Assembly: GCA_029212905.1 (NCBI GenBank)
Contig: JARGPB010000005.1
Span: 1-64,000 of the forward strand
From: Thalassovita sp.
GTDB lineage: Bacteria; Pseudomonadota; Alphaproteobacteria; Rhodobacterales; Rhodobacteraceae
Direction: 5' to 3'
DNA: 64,000 nucleotides
The notes under the pieces are model-generated. The model saw nothing but the letters and a program-made list of their open reading frames with translations. It ran no database searches and was not told the origin of the DNA. Below are positions 47,000 through 56,805 of the stretch, piece after piece; positions within the stretch are counted from its first letter, which is position 1; every line of letters begins with the position of its first letter. Position numbers and translations under genes: made by a program.

Positions 47000-48303
47000 A
47001 CGATCAGGTCAACAGCCGGTTCCCTGTGCGCGGCCCTTTGATGATGGGCATTGTGACGCTGTTTGTGTTGGTCGGCGGCTTTGGTGGCTGGGCCGCGCTG
47101 ACGAATATTTCAGGTGCTGTGGTCAGCTCGGGCCGGGTCGAGGTGGACCAGAACCGACAGGTCGTGCAGCACCCGGACGGCGGTGTCATCAGCGAAATTC
47201 TGGTGGACGAGGGCGATTTCGTGACCCCCGGCCAACTGCTGATCCGGCTGGACGCAGACGAACTGAGCTCGCAATTGACGATCATAGAGGGGCAGTTATT
47301 CGAACTGATGGCACGGCGTGGGCGGCTACAGGCGGAGCGCGACGGGCGCGATGACATCCGCTATGACCCCGTTCTGCTGGAGGCCGCAGCGACCAACCCC
47401 AGCGTCGCCGCCCTGGTCGAGGGACAGACACAGCTGATGCAGGCGCGGGCGAACTCGATCCGGCAAGAGGTGCAGCAGCTGGAAAAACGCCGCGGTCAGA
47501 TCATCAATCAGATCGAAGGCCTGGACGCCCAACGCGCGGCGCTGAGCACGCAGCTGGACCTGATCAAGGAAGAGCTGGTCAGCCAACGCACCCTGCTGAG
47601 CAAAGGCCTGGCACAGGCCGCGCGAGTGCTATCGCTGCAACGCGAAGAGGCCAAGCTGGCCGGGCAGGTCGGACAACTGACCGCCGAACGCGCGCAGGCC
47701 GAAGGACGGATCACCGAAATCGACCTGGAAATCCTGAAAAAGGACACGCTGCGCCGCGAAGAGGCCCTGACCACCCTCCGTGACCTGGAATACCGCGAGC
47801 TGGAAGCCGCCGAAAACCGCCGTGCGATCCTGCAACGGCTGGAGCGCCTGGACATCCGCGCGCCCGTGTCGGGGATCGTTTATGGGCTGCAATTCTTTGC
47901 CCCGCGTTCGGTGATCAAACCGGCCGATCCCGTGCTGTTTCTGGTGCCGCAGGACCGGCCCCTGGTGATCGCAGCGCAGGTCCCGCCGATCCATATCGAC
48001 GAGATTTTCGTCGGTCAGGACGTGACACTGCGGTTCTCGGCGTTTGATCAGCGCCAGACGCCCGAGCTGTTTGGCACGGTGGTGCAGATCTCGGCGGATG
48101 CGTTCACCGATCAGGCGACGCAACAGACGTTTTACCGGATCGAGGTCGAACCGAACAAAGGAGAGCTGATCCGCCTACCCGAAGGCGCGACTCTGCTGCC
48201 GGGGATGCCGGTCGAGACATTCATCCGCACACAGAACCGAACGCCGCTGGCCTATCTGCTGAAACCGCTAAGCGACTATTTCGCCAAGGCATTTCGCGAA
48301 TAA
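46996..48303 (+). CDS. HlyD family type I secretion periplasmic adaptor (PrtE-like)
   Basis: Membrane-fusion protein of 435 residues that bridges the exporter to the outer-membrane channel. One N-terminal membrane helix (about 14-36), the first lipoyl half (VVQHPDGGVISEILVDEGDFVTPGQLL), a long coiled coil (about 95-270, rich in Arg/Glu/Gln/Leu), the second lipoyl half (LDIRAPVSGIVYGL) and the conserved C-terminal region ending LLPGMPVETFIRT. It is translationally coupled to the ABC gene. Confidence 0.94.
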   Translation: MNDQVNSRFPVRGPLMMGIVTLFVLVGGFGGWAALTNISGAVVSSGRVEVDQNRQVVQHPDGGVISEILVDEGDFVTPGQLLIRLDADELSSQLTIIEGQLFELMARRGRLQAERDGRDDIRYDPVLLEAAATNPSVAALVEGQTQLMQARANSIRQEVQQLEKRRGQIINQIEGLDAQRAALSTQLDLIKEELVSQRTLLSKGLAQAARVLSLQREEAKLAGQVGQLTAERAQAEGRITEIDLEILKKDTLRREEALTTLRDLEYRELEAAENRRAILQRLERLDIRAPVSGIVYGLQFFAPRSVIKPADPVLFLVPQDRPLVIAAQVPPIHIDEIFVGQDVTLRFSAFDQRQTPELFGTVVQISADAFTDQATQQTFYRIEVEPNKGELIRLPEGATLLPGMPVETFIRTQNRTPLAYLLKPLSDYFAKAFRE

Positions 48304-48305
48304 GG

Positions 48306-48333
48306 AACGGCACCTGCGGGTGCCGTTTCCATT
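48306..48333 (+). terminator. Terminator after the type I secretion operon
   Basis: A perfect 9-bp stem AACGGCACC (48306-48314) / GGTGCCGTT (48319-48327), loop TGCG, followed by TCCATTTCC. It begins 2 bp after the stop codon. Confidence 0.75.
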
Positions 48334-48415
48334 TCCGATACCAGGTTTTCCAGTCCTTGCATTCGCGCAGATCGGCGCTAGCTTGCTTCGGACTCCAACA
48401 ATGAGGACGACCACA

Positions 48416-48880
48416 ATGACCGGAACCATCGAAGCCCGCCTCGGCGCCCTGGGCGTGACCCTGCCCGACGCCCCTGCCCCGGCGGCGAATTACGTGCCCT
48501 ATGTAATCGTCGGCGACATGGTTTACGTGTCCGGCCAGGTTTCGGCCAATGCGGACGGGTTCATCACCGGCAAAGTCGGCGCGGACCTGACCACCGAAGA
48601 CGGCGCAGCGGCGGCAAAATCCTGCGCGATCAGCCTGCTGGCGCAGCTCAAGGCGGCCTGCGGGGGCGACATCGACCGGCTGGTGCGGGTGGTGAAACTG
48701 GTGGGTTTCGTGAACTCGACCGCCGAGTACACCGAACAGCCCAAGGTCATCAACGGGGCCTCGGATTTCATGGTCGAAGCGCTGGGGGACGCTGGGCGTC
48801 ACGCGCGCTCGGCCGTGTCGGCGGCGGCCCTGCCCTTGGGCGTCGCGGTGGAAATCGAAGCGATTTTCCAGATCAAATGA
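48416..48880 (+). CDS. RidA (YjgF/Rid) family protein
   Basis: A 154-residue member of the Rid family, whose best-known function is hydrolysing reactive enamine/imine intermediates of amino-acid metabolism. Visible landmarks: NYVPYVIVGDMVYVSGQVS near the N terminus and SAVSAAALPLGVAVEIEAIF at the end. The canonical RidA arginine region is replaced by ARSAVSAA, where an Arg precedes Ser-Ala, as in several Rid subgroups. GAGGA precedes the ATG. It is first in a tight five-gene run. Confidence 0.87.
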   Translation: MTGTIEARLGALGVTLPDAPAPAANYVPYVIVGDMVYVSGQVSANADGFITGKVGADLTTEDGAAAAKSCAISLLAQLKAACGGDIDRLVRVVKLVGFVNSTAEYTEQPKVINGASDFMVEALGDAGRHARSAVSAAALPLGVAVEIEAIFQIK

Positions 48881-49644
48881 CCCAGCTGCCAAAGGGGTTT
48901 CTGGGTGCTCCGATCGCGCATCGCGCGCTGCATGACCTGACACAGGGGCGGGCGGAAAACTCGCCCTCGGCCATCGGTGCGGCGATTGCGGCGGGATACG
49001 GGATCGAGATCGACCTGCAACTGTCCAAGGACGGGCAGGCCATGGTGTTTCACGACTATGATCTGGGGCGGCTGACCGAGCAAAAAGGCCCGATCCGGGG
49101 CCGTACCGCGCAGGAACTGGGACAGATCGTGCTGACAGGGGGAACCGACACGATTCCGACCCTTGCCCAAGTGCTGGAGCTGGTCGCGGGGCGGGTGCCC
49201 CTGTTGGTGGAACTAAAGGACCAGGACGGCGCGATGGGGGCCAATGTGGGCATTCTGGAACAGGCGACGGCGGATGCTCTGCGCGGGTATGCGGGGCCTG
49301 TGGCGGTGATGTCGTTCAACCCGCACGCAGTCCAGAAAATGGCCGCTCTGGCGCCGGATGTGCCGCGCGGGCTGACCACCAGCGCCTATCATCAGCAGGA
49401 CTGGCTGTTGCTGCCCAAAGGCACGCGCGACCGGCTGCGCGAGATCCCGGATTACGACGCGGTGGGCGCCTGTTTCATCAGCCACGAGGCCGAAGACCTG
49501 CCACGTCCGCGCGTGGTGGACCTGAAACGGCGTGGCGCGCATGTGCTGTGCTGGACCATCAAATCGCCCGAAGCCGAGGCACGCGCCCGCCAGATCGCGG
49601 AAAACGTCACATTCGAGGGCTATGCCGCAGCGATCCCCGCTTGA
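48877..49644 (+). CDS. Glycerophosphodiester phosphodiesterase family protein
   Basis: A 255-residue cytoplasmic GDPD barrel. The N-terminal catalytic pieces are AHRAL with His15-Arg16, EIDLQLSKDG supplying the metal-binding Glu and Asp, and VFHDYDLGRLT with the second histidine. The family releases sn-glycerol-3-phosphate from phospholipid head-group diesters. It has no signal peptide. Its start overlaps the preceding stop by 4 bp, so it is coupled to the RidA gene. Confidence 0.9.
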   Translation: MTQLPKGFLGAPIAHRALHDLTQGRAENSPSAIGAAIAAGYGIEIDLQLSKDGQAMVFHDYDLGRLTEQKGPIRGRTAQELGQIVLTGGTDTIPTLAQVLELVAGRVPLLVELKDQDGAMGANVGILEQATADALRGYAGPVAVMSFNPHAVQKMAALAPDVPRGLTTSAYHQQDWLLLPKGTRDRLREIPDYDAVGACFISHEAEDLPRPRVVDLKRRGAHVLCWTIKSPEAEARARQIAENVTFEGYAAAIPA

Positions 49645-49684
49645 TCAGGGGGGACCATGCCCCAGATACTGGGGCCAAGGGACA

Positions 49685-50866
49685 ATGATGGCAGAACAAA
49701 CCATAGAAATCCGGGTGCTGGACAGCCTGTCTGGGGTGGATGCAACCGCCTGGGATGCCTGCGCGCGGGCCGTTGACGGACGGGCACCGGACCCGTTCAC
49801 GACGCACCGGTTTTTGCTGGCGCTGGAGGACAGCGGGTCGGTCGGGCCAGGCACGGGCTGGCAGGCGCAATACCTGACGGCCTGGCGCGATGACCAGATG
49901 TTTGCCTGCGCGCCGATGTATGCCAAATCCCACAGCCAGGGCGAATACGTTTTCGATTTCTCCTGGGCGGACGCCTACGAGCGCGCGGGGGGCCGCTACT
50001 ATCCCAAGCTCCAGATTGCGGTGCCATTCACGCCGGTGTCGGGGCCTCGGTTCCTGACCTTGCCGGGCGACGAAATCACCGGCCAGAGCGCGCTGATCCA
50101 AGGCGCGGTGCAACTGGCCAGCGATCATAAAGTGTCGTCGATGCACGTGACCTTCTGCACCGAGGCCGAGGCGCTGGCGGGTCAACAGATGGGGCTGATG
50201 CACCGGACCGGACAGCAATTCCACTGGCTGAACAGCGATTACGCGGATTTCGACGGGTTCCTGGGCGCGCTGTCCTCGCGCAAGCGCAAGGCGATCCGCA
50301 AGGAACGCCGCACGGCGCAGGGGTTCGGCGGAACGATCCTCCAACTGACGGGCGATCAGATCCAGCCGCACCACTGGGATGCCTTTTGGACATTTTATCA
50401 GGACACAGGCGCGCGCAAATGGGGCACGCCCTACCTGACACGGGCGTTTTTTGACATCGCGCAGGACAGGCTGCGCGACGACATCCTGCTGGTCCTGGCC
50501 GAACAAGACGGCCACCCCGTCGCGGGGGCGTTGAACTTTATCGGGGCGGATACGCTTTTTGGCCGATACTGGGGCTGCGTCCAGGATCACCCCTGCCTGC
50601 ATTTTGAACTGTGCTATTATCAGGCGATCGACTTTGCCATCGCGCAGGGGCTGACGAAAATCGAGGCCGGCGCCCAGGGCGAACACAAACTGGCGCGCGG
50701 CTATCTGCCGGTCCAGACGCATTCGCTGCATTGGGTGGCAGATCCGGGGTTCGCGCGCGCGGTGGCGCAGTTCTTGGCGCAGGAACGCAAGGCCGTCACC
50801 CAGGACATCGAGATCCTGACCGAATACGGCCCGTTCAAAAAGTCCAAAACGGAGGACCATCAATGA
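49685..50866 (+). CDS. GNAT-like N-acetyltransferase of the DUF482 (COG3146) type
   Basis: A 393-residue protein with the two-fold FemAB-like acyltransferase fold of DUF482: [22 protein letters not shown] near the N terminus, the central [15 protein letters not shown] and [21 protein letters not shown] near 300, ending with [16 protein letters not shown]. The acceptor is unknown. The start at 49685 (ATGATGG) has AAGGGACA upstream. It is in the same run as GDPD and the pterin dehydratase gene. Confidence 0.86.
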   Translation: MMAEQTIEIRVLDSLSGVDATAWDACARAVDGRAPDPFTTHRFLLALEDSGSVGPGTGWQAQYLTAWRDDQMFACAPMYAKSHSQGEYVFDFSWADAYERAGGRYYPKLQIAVPFTPVSGPRFLTLPGDEITGQSALIQGAVQLASDHKVSSMHVTFCTEAEALAGQQMGLMHRTGQQFHWLNSDYADFDGFLGALSSRKRKAIRKERRTAQGFGGTILQLTGDQIQPHHWDAFWTFYQDTGARKWGTPYLTRAFFDIAQDRLRDDILLVLAEQDGHPVAGALNFIGADTLFGRYWGCVQDHPCLHFELCYYQAIDFAIAQGLTKIEAGAQGEHKLARGYLPVQTHSLHWVADPGFARAVAQFLAQERKAVTQDIEILTEYGPFKKSKTEDHQ

Positions 50867-51159
50867 CCGAACGCCTGAGTGATACCGGACGCAAAACCAT
50901 GCTGGAGCCGCTGCTGACGGCCGGCTGGAAACTGCTGGACGGGCGGGATGCGATCATCAAGACCTATGTCTTCGATGACTTTACGGAAGCCTTTGCCTTC
51001 ATGACTCGCGCGGCTATGTGGGCCGAAAAATGGAACCACCACCCCGAATGGACAAATGTCTGGAACCGTGTGACCGTGACGCTGACCACCCATGATGTGG
51101 GCGGGCTAAGCGCGCAGGACGTGAAACTGGCGCGTAAAATGGACCAACTTATCAAATGA
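50863..51159 (+). CDS. 4a-hydroxytetrahydrobiopterin dehydratase (pterin-4a-carbinolamine dehydratase)
   Basis: A 98-residue enzyme that regenerates quinonoid dihydropterin for aromatic-amino-acid hydroxylases. The active-site set His59-His60-Pro61 ([22 protein letters not shown]) with His77-Asp78 is complete. It overlaps the acetyltransferase stop by 4 bp. No phenylalanine hydroxylase gene is in the window, so its hydroxylase partner or another pterin-dependent role is not shown by context. Confidence 0.92.
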   Translation: MTERLSDTGRKTMLEPLLTAGWKLLDGRDAIIKTYVFDDFTEAFAFMTRAAMWAEKWNHHPEWTNVWNRVTVTLTTHDVGGLSAQDVKLARKMDQLIK

Positions 51160-52007
51160 CCCTGAACGAAATGCTGACCACCGAAATCTGGAATGGCAAA
51201 TCCGCCCAGGACCTGCTAAGCGCCGAATTCCTGGCCGCCATCCTGGGCAATGCCCTGGCGGCAATTCTGATCCTGATCCTTGGGGGCATCGCCGCGGGCT
51301 GGACCCGCCGGAATGTGGTGCGCCTGGGCCTTAAATATGAAAACCTGGACGATACGCTGTTCCTCTTCTTGGGGAATATCCTGCGCTATACGATCCTGGC
51401 CTTCGCGCTGCTGTTCGTGCTGAACACCTTTGGCATCCAGACCACCTCGATTGTGGCGATCATCGGTGCGGCCGGACTGGCCATCGGGCTGGCACTACAA
51501 GGCACCCTGTCAAACGTGGCCGCTGGCGTGATGATCATCGTCTTCCGCCCGGTCAAACTGGGCGACACGGTCCAAATCAACGGAGAGCTGGGCACCGTCA
51601 AAGCCATCTCTCTGAACTATACCGAGCTGGCAAGCCCCGCCAATGTGCAGGTCATCATCCCCAACGCACAGGTCTGGGGCAACACGATCACCAATTTCTC
51701 GGTCTATACCACCCGTCGCGCCGAATGGGTGTTCGGTGTGGGCTATGGGGCCAACCTGAAACTGGCCGAACAGGTGATCCGCGACACCATCATGGCCGAC
51801 CCCCGCGCCAAAACCGACCCCGCCCCCTTTGTTCAGGTCAACAATCTGGGTGATTTCTCGGTCGATTTCCTGGTGCGCGTCTGGGTCGATGCAGGCGATT
51901 TCTTCGCCTTCCAGGCGGATATGAAACGCCAGGTCAAAGAGGCCCTGGACGCCAAAGGCATCGACATCCCCTTCCCCACGCAGACCCTGATCAACCAGGC
52001 CAACTAA
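51156..52007 (+). CDS. Small-conductance mechanosensitive channel, MscS family
   Basis: A 283-residue MscS. Three transmembrane helices (about 27-50, 70-92, 98-125) lead into the pore-lining TM3 with Gly/Ala periodicity [20 protein letters not shown], then the beta domain ([27 protein letters not shown]) and the C-terminal cytoplasmic vestibule ending FPTQTL. It opens on hypo-osmotic swelling. Its ATG overlaps the pterin dehydratase stop by 4 bp, the last gene of the run. Confidence 0.94.
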   Translation: MTLNEMLTTEIWNGKSAQDLLSAEFLAAILGNALAAILILILGGIAAGWTRRNVVRLGLKYENLDDTLFLFLGNILRYTILAFALLFVLNTFGIQTTSIVAIIGAAGLAIGLALQGTLSNVAAGVMIIVFRPVKLGDTVQINGELGTVKAISLNYTELASPANVQVIIPNAQVWGNTITNFSVYTTRRAEWVFGVGYGANLKLAEQVIRDTIMADPRAKTDPAPFVQVNNLGDFSVDFLVRVWVDAGDFFAFQADMKRQVKEALDAKGIDIPFPTQTLINQAN

Positions 52008-52012
52008 GCAAA

Positions 52013-52045
52013 AAGGCCGCGCCTGACATCTGGCGCGGCCTTCCG
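52013..52045 (+). terminator. Terminator after the MscS-type gene
   Basis: An 11-bp stem AAGGCCGCGCC (52013-52023) / GGCGCGGCCTT (52032-52042), loop TGACATCT, followed by CCGTTT. It begins 6 bp after the stop codon. Confidence 0.85.
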
Positions 52046-52069
52046 TTTCATCTTGCCAAAAATACTCAC
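52046..52069 (-). repeat. Dispersed intergenic repeat, copy 2
   Basis: TTTCATCTTGCCAAAAATACTCAC; the minus-strand reading GAGTATTTTTGGCAAGATGAAA matches copy 1 (43633-43655). It abuts the terminator after the MscS-type gene. Confidence 0.75.
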
Positions 52070-52109
52070 TGCGCAACGGCGCAACGGGCGCACGGCTCAG
52101 ACAAGGCGA

Positions 52110-52595
52110 TCAGATATCCGCCAGCAAAGCCTCGCCGCTGGAAATCTCGCAGCCTTTGGTGGTTTCAGGGTGGAACACTTTCACCACGCCGTCCTCGGCA
52201 TACATCGCATAGCGTTTTGACCGGCCATAGAACCCGACGACAGCCGCGTCGAAATCCTGTCCCAGTGCCTTGGCATAGCTCCCATCGGCGTCCGACAGGC
52301 AGGTGATTCCGGCAGCATCCGCGCCGGTGGCTTCGGCCCACATCTTCATCACAAAGGGATCGTTCACGGCGACGCAGATGATTTCATCCACGCCCTTGGC
52401 GGTGAAATCGTCCTTGGTTCGGATAAAGCTGGGCATATGCGCCACGTGGCAGGTGGTCGAAAACGCCCCTGGCACAGCGAAAATCACCACGTTCCGTCCG
52501 GCCAGTTTCTGGGCCAATGAAACCGTTTGCGGGCCCTGGTCTGTCATCATCAGCAACCCGGCATCGGGCAGGTGATCTCCTACGGCTATCGTCAT
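52110..52595 (-). CDS. Peroxiredoxin of the Prx5/AhpC-TSA family
   Basis: A 161-residue thiol peroxidase. Peroxidatic Cys49 is in PGAFSTTCHVAHMPSF, matching the Prx5 signature PGAFTPTCSxxH. Thr46 precedes it with the usual three-residue spacing, and Arg near 120 region completes the active site. Start at 52595 with AAGGA upstream. It has no resolving-cysteine pair visible beyond Cys48-His, so it may use glutathione or glutaredoxin. It is convergent with the dispersed repeat and faces the flavoprotein gene divergently. Confidence 0.93.
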   Translation of the reverse strand: MTIAVGDHLPDAGLLMMTDQGPQTVSLAQKLAGRNVVIFAVPGAFSTTCHVAHMPSFIRTKDDFTAKGVDEIICVAVNDPFVMKMWAEATGADAAGITCLSDADGSYAKALGQDFDAAVVGFYGRSKRYAMYAEDGVVKVFHPETTKGCEISSGEALLADI

Positions 52596-52683
52596 GTTTT
52601 GTCCTTCATTGCTTTCCCTGGTCACCAGCATATAGGGTGCGGCTCAAATTCGACCAGTAAGTATCAGCGCAATGGGATCCAAA

Positions 52684-53892
52684 ATGGACAAAGTCGTCGT
52701 CGTCGGGGCCGGGCAGGCCGGTGCATCGGTGGTAGCCAAACTGCGGAATGCGGGATTCACGGGGTCAATTACCCTGATCGGCGAAGAAGCTGCCCCGCCC
52801 TATCAGCGCCCTCCGCTGTCCAAGAAATACCTGCTGGGAGAGATGGACCAAGAGCGCCTGTTCCTGCGGCCTTTGAACTTCTACACCGAGAATGACATCA
52901 CGCTGCGCCTGAGCACGCGGGTTGATGAAATCCGCCCCCTGGACAAGGTGGTTGCCGCGGGCGGCGAAGAGTTTGCCTATGACGCGCTGGTGCTGGCAAC
53001 GGGATCGGCGCCGCGCCATCTGCCGGCCGCGATTGGCGGCACGCTGGGAGGCGTCCATGTGGTGCGCGGCCTGACAGATGTGGACGCCATGGCGCCTGAA
53101 TTCGCCAAGGGCGCGCGGGTACTGATCGTCGGCGGCGGCTATATCGGGCTGGAGGCAGCAGCGGTAGCAGCGTCCAAGGGATTGCAGGTCACGCTGGTGG
53201 AAATGGCTGACCGGATCCTGCAACGGGTCGCGGCACCGGAAACCAGCGACTATTTCCGCGCCCTGCACAAGGAGCACGGCGTCGATATCCGCGAAGGCAT
53301 CGGGCTGGATCATCTGCTGGGGACGGACCGCGTGACCGGCGCCAAACTGAGCGACGGCAGCCAGATCGACGTGGATTTCGTGATCGTCGGCGTGGGGATC
53401 ACGCCCGGCACCTCTTTGGCCGAGGCGGCAGGGCTGGATCTGGACAACGGGATCAAAACCGATGAGCAGGGCCGCACCAGCGCGGCGGATATCTGGGCTG
53501 CGGGGGATTGTGCGTCCTTTCCGTATCGTGGGGGGCGCATCCGGCTGGAATCGGTGCCCAACGCGATTGATCAGGCCGAATGCGTGGCCGAAAACATCCT
53601 GGGCGCGGGAAAAACCTATGTGCCGCAGCCCTGGTTCTGGTCTGACCAATATGATGTGAAGCTACAGATTGCGGGACTGAACAGCGGCTATGATCGGGTG
53701 ATCACGCGGGCGGGCGACAAACCCGGCGCGGTGTCGTTTTGGTACTATGCCGGGGACGCTCTGCTGGCCGTGGATGCCGCCAATGATCCGCGCGCCTATA
53801 TGATTGGTAAACGTCTGATTGATGCCGGGAAATCCCCCGATCCCGCGCTGATCGCCGATCCGGGCACCGACATGAAATCCCTGCTGCGATGA
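52684..53892 (+). CDS. FAD-dependent NAD(P)-disulfide-type oxidoreductase (ferredoxin/rubredoxin reductase-like)
   Basis: A flavoprotein of about 402 residues. Dinucleotide-binding motifs are VVVGAGQAGASVVAKL (FAD, at the N terminus) and VLIVGGGYIGLEAA (NAD, about 144), with TSAADIWAAGDCASFP near 270 as the second FAD motif. The C-terminal reductase domain (from about 320, WFWSDQYDVKLQIAG) is of the BphA4/putidaredoxin reductase type, which passes electrons to a ferredoxin or rubredoxin. The start could also be 52672, four codons earlier. The gene overlaps rsmD by 4 bp. No ferredoxin or oxygenase gene is adjacent, so the partner is unknown. Confidence 0.92.
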   Translation: MDKVVVVGAGQAGASVVAKLRNAGFTGSITLIGEEAAPPYQRPPLSKKYLLGEMDQERLFLRPLNFYTENDITLRLSTRVDEIRPLDKVVAAGGEEFAYDALVLATGSAPRHLPAAIGGTLGGVHVVRGLTDVDAMAPEFAKGARVLIVGGGYIGLEAAAVAASKGLQVTLVEMADRILQRVAAPETSDYFRALHKEHGVDIREGIGLDHLLGTDRVTGAKLSDGSQIDVDFVIVGVGITPGTSLAEAAGLDLDNGIKTDEQGRTSAADIWAAGDCASFPYRGGRIRLESVPNAIDQAECVAENILGAGKTYVPQPWFWSDQYDVKLQIAGLNSGYDRVITRAGDKPGAVSFWYYAGDALLAVDAANDPRAYMIGKRLIDAGKSPDPALIADPGTDMKSLLR

Positions 53893-54446
53893 GGATCGTC
53901 GCTGGACAGTTCAAGGGCCGCGCTCTGGCGTCGGTGGGCAAGGGCGATCCGGGGGCGCATCTGCGCCCGACCACCGACCGCACCCGCGAAAGCCTGTTCA
54001 ACATGCTGGGCGGCGGCCGGTTCGGAGACCCGATCACCGACGCGCGCGTGCTGGACCTGTTTGCGGGCACTGGGGCGCTGGGATTAGAGGCTTTGTCGCG
54101 CGGGGCCGCGCACGCCAGCTTTGTTGATGATGGCACAAAATCCAACGCGCTGATCCGGCAGAACATCCAGATTTGCGACGCCAAGGCCCAAACCAAGATC
54201 ATCCGGCGCGACGCCCGCAAGCTGCCGCAAAACCCGGATGCGCCCTATGATCTGATCTTTCTGGACCCGCCTTACGGCAAATCCCTGGGCGAGCGCGCCA
54301 TCCAGACCGCAATGGATATGGGATGGGTCGCCCCGGACGCCCTGATCGTGTGGGAGGAAAACACGGCGATCTCTCCGCCGCCGACGCTCGTCCAGCTGGA
54401 CGCGCGCCGCTATGGCGACACGACGATCACCTTGCTTGAGGCATAG
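53889..54446 (+). CDS. rsmD: 16S rRNA (guanine(966)-N(2))-methyltransferase RsmD
   Basis: A 185-residue SAM-dependent methyltransferase modifying G966 in the 30S subunit. Motifs: DLFAGTGALGLEALSRGA (SAM-binding) and FLDPPYG (the catalytic Asp-Pro-Pro-Tyr). MRIVAGQFKGRAL at the start is typical. Translationally coupled to the upstream flavoprotein gene. Confidence 0.95.
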   Translation: MRIVAGQFKGRALASVGKGDPGAHLRPTTDRTRESLFNMLGGGRFGDPITDARVLDLFAGTGALGLEALSRGAAHASFVDDGTKSNALIRQNIQICDAKAQTKIIRRDARKLPQNPDAPYDLIFLDPPYGKSLGERAIQTAMDMGWVAPDALIVWEENTAISPPPTLVQLDARRYGDTTITLLEA

Positions 54447-54451
54447 CCCGC

Positions 54452-55303
54452 TTATTTCACCAGAACGACGGGGACCTTGCAGGTGCGGATCATCTGAGTC
54501 GTCGTGGACCCGATGATCATGCTGCGGATACGCGAGTGCCCGTAGGCGCCCATCACCAACAGCCCGTGCAGCTCTGCATCGACCAGTTCGCCCAGCGCGG
54601 TTTCAGGGGCGCCCTGCACGATCTTGACCTCGGCTGTGTGACCGCCGGCAGAGAGCGTGGCGCGGGCGTCTTCGAGGCCGCGTTTAACCGTTTCCGAAGG
54701 CGTGCCCACGGTGACCAGCGTACAGGCCAGCCCCGCAAACAGCGGATCGCGCGCGACGTAATCCACGGCCTTCATCGCCGAGACACCGCCGTCATAGGCA
54801 ATCAACACGGACTGAATCGGCGCAAAGGCGCGGTTCGCCACAAAGACCGGAGCCTTGGCGGCGCGAACGATCCGCTCCAAATTCGAGCCAAGGTGCATTT
54901 TCGCGAAATCCGCCGCCTCGCCGCGTTTGCCGATCACGATGATGCTGGCTTCGGCCTCTTGGTCGGTGACTGTTTCAACGATGTCACCATGGCGCAGACG
55001 CAGGGCGATATCAGTCACACCATCGGCAGCGACGATTTCCTTGGCGTCGTCCAGAATGGCGCGGCCCTGAGCCTGTGCCAGCTTGGCGCGTTGCCCATCC
55101 AGTTCGGCCAGTTCGCTCATGATCTTGGTGCGCGCGCCCAGCCGCAGGTTCCCGCTCAGGTCCCCCGATCCGCTGTCGCGACGGCCCAGAACGTGGAACA
55201 GTTCCACCGGGTTTTGCGTCCGGCCAGCGATCCAGGCGACGTGGTGGCACACGCTTTCGGAGTAAACCGAGCCATCCACCAATGCGATGATTTTTCCACC
55301 CAT
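54452..55303 (-). CDS. Universal stress protein with two Usp domains
   Basis: A 283-residue tandem Usp protein. The first Usp domain covers about 5-135, and the second, about 150-283, ends with the ATP-binding signature GAYGHSRIRSMIIGSTTT. VIGKRGEAADFAKMHLGSNLER in the first half is a divergent version of the same signature, with Lys-Arg where the second domain has Tyr-Gly-His. It sits 11 bp downstream of the SulP gene on the same strand, so it is cotranscribed with an anion transporter. Confidence 0.9.
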   Translation of the reverse strand: MGGKIIALVDGSVYSESVCHHVAWIAGRTQNPVELFHVLGRRDSGSGDLSGNLRLGARTKIMSELAELDGQRAKLAQAQGRAILDDAKEIVAADGVTDIALRLRHGDIVETVTDQEAEASIIVIGKRGEAADFAKMHLGSNLERIVRAAKAPVFVANRAFAPIQSVLIAYDGGVSAMKAVDYVARDPLFAGLACTLVTVGTPSETVKRGLEDARATLSAGGHTAEVKIVQGAPETALGELVDAELHGLLVMGAYGHSRIRSMIIGSTTTQMIRTCKVPVVLVK

Positions 55304-55314
55304 GTCCGTTCTCC

Positions 55315-56805
55315 TTAATGTGCCAGCAGTTTGTCCATCGCGCCGGGTTTGTCGTGTTCGCCCAGACGATCAACAATGGTTTCGGATGCCTCGTTCATAC
55401 CGATGATTTCGACCTCGGCCCCCTCGCGGCGGAACTTGAGCACAGCCATGTCCAGCGCCGCAACCGAGGAAATGTCCCAGATATGGGCGCGGCTGACGTC
55501 GATGGTGACTTTCTCCAGCGCCTCACGGAAATCGAAGGCTTTCATGAAGTCCTCGGACGAGGCAAAGAACAGCTGACCTTCGACAATATAGCGCCGTGCG
55601 CGGCCGTCCTCAGACAGTTCGGACCGGACACCAAACAGTTGCGCGATTTTCCACGCAAAGAAGATGCCCGACAGCAGCACGCCCACCAGAACGCCAATCG
55701 CCAGGTTATGGGTGAACACCACGAACACCACCGTCGCCACCATCACGATCGACGACGAGGGCGGGTGCTCGCGCAGGGATTTCAGAGAAGACCAGCTAAA
55801 GGTTCCCACGGACACCATGATCATGATCGCCACCAGCGCGGCCATCGGAATGCGCGCCACCATATCGCCCAGGAACACCACCAGGATCAGCAGAACCGCG
55901 CCCGCAACAAAGGTCGACAGACGCCCGCGCCCGCCCGATTTCACGTTGATCATCGACTGACCGATCATGGCACAACCTGCCATGCCGCCAATAAATCCGG
56001 TAAAGAAGTTCGCAACGCCCTGCCCAACGCATTCCTGATTTTTGCTGGACGTCGTATCCGTCAGCTCGTCCACCAGGTTCTGTGTCATCAGGCTTTCCAG
56101 CAGGCCCACGGCAGCCACGGCGGCCGAATAGGGCAGGATGATCATCAGCGTCTCAAAGGTCAGCGGAATATCCGGCAGCAGGAAAATCGGCAACGTATCC
56201 GGCAGATCGCCCATGTCACCCACGGTGCGCAGATCCAGCCCCATCGTCAGCGACAGGGTGGTCAGCACCAGGATACAGACCAACGGCGAGGGGATCGCCT
56301 TGGTCACAAGCGGGAACAGGTAAATGATCCCCAGACCCGCAGCGACCATCACATAGGTCAGCCACGGCACGCCAATCAACTCTGGCAATTGCGCCATGAA
56401 GATCAGGATCGCCAAGGCATTCACAAAGCCCGTCATCACCGATCGTGACACAAACCGCATTACATAGCCCAGTTTTAACAGCCCGGCCCCCACCTGAAGC
56501 ACCCCGGCCAGAATGGTCGCGGCCAGCAGGTATTGCAGCCCGTGATCCTTGACCAGGGTCACCATCAACACGGCGGTCGCAGCGGTGGCGGCGGAAATCA
56601 TCCCCGGACGCCCGCCTACGATGGCCGTAATCACCGCGATCGAGAAAGACGCATAGAGCCCAACCTTCGGATCAACCCCCGCAATAATCGAAAAGGCGAT
56701 GGCCTCGGGGATCAGCGCCAAGGCAACTACCAACCCGGACAGCAGGTCGCCTTTTACATTCCGGGTCCATTCCCGGCCATAAGAACTGAGAGAAATCATC
56801 GGCAA
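55315..56805 (-). CDS. SulP family inorganic anion transporter with STAS domain
   Basis: A 496-residue SLC26-like membrane transporter. Twelve to fourteen hydrophobic helices (about 17-390) include the SulP signature [22 protein letters not shown], and a C-terminal STAS domain (about 400-496) contains [23 protein letters not shown]. Substrates in the family are sulfate, bicarbonate or other anions. Its length is short for SulP (often 560), mainly through a compact STAS domain. It is followed by the Usp gene, and a SulP-Usp pairing suggests stress-linked anion uptake (inference). Confidence 0.92.
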   Translation of the reverse strand: MPMISLSSYGREWTRNVKGDLLSGLVVALALIPEAIAFSIIAGVDPKVGLYASFSIAVITAIVGGRPGMISAATAATAVLMVTLVKDHGLQYLLAATILAGVLQVGAGLLKLGYVMRFVSRSVMTGFVNALAILIFMAQLPELIGVPWLTYVMVAAGLGIIYLFPLVTKAIPSPLVCILVLTTLSLTMGLDLRTVGDMGDLPDTLPIFLLPDIPLTFETLMIILPYSAAVAAVGLLESLMTQNLVDELTDTTSSKNQECVGQGVANFFTGFIGGMAGCAMIGQSMINVKSGGRGRLSTFVAGAVLLILVVFLGDMVARIPMAALVAIMIMVSVGTFSWSSLKSLREHPPSSSIVMVATVVFVVFTHNLAIGVLVGVLLSGIFFAWKIAQLFGVRSELSEDGRARRYIVEGQLFFASSEDFMKAFDFREALEKVTIDVSRAHIWDISSVAALDMAVLKFRREGAEVEIIGMNEASETIVDRLGEHDKPGAMDKLLAH

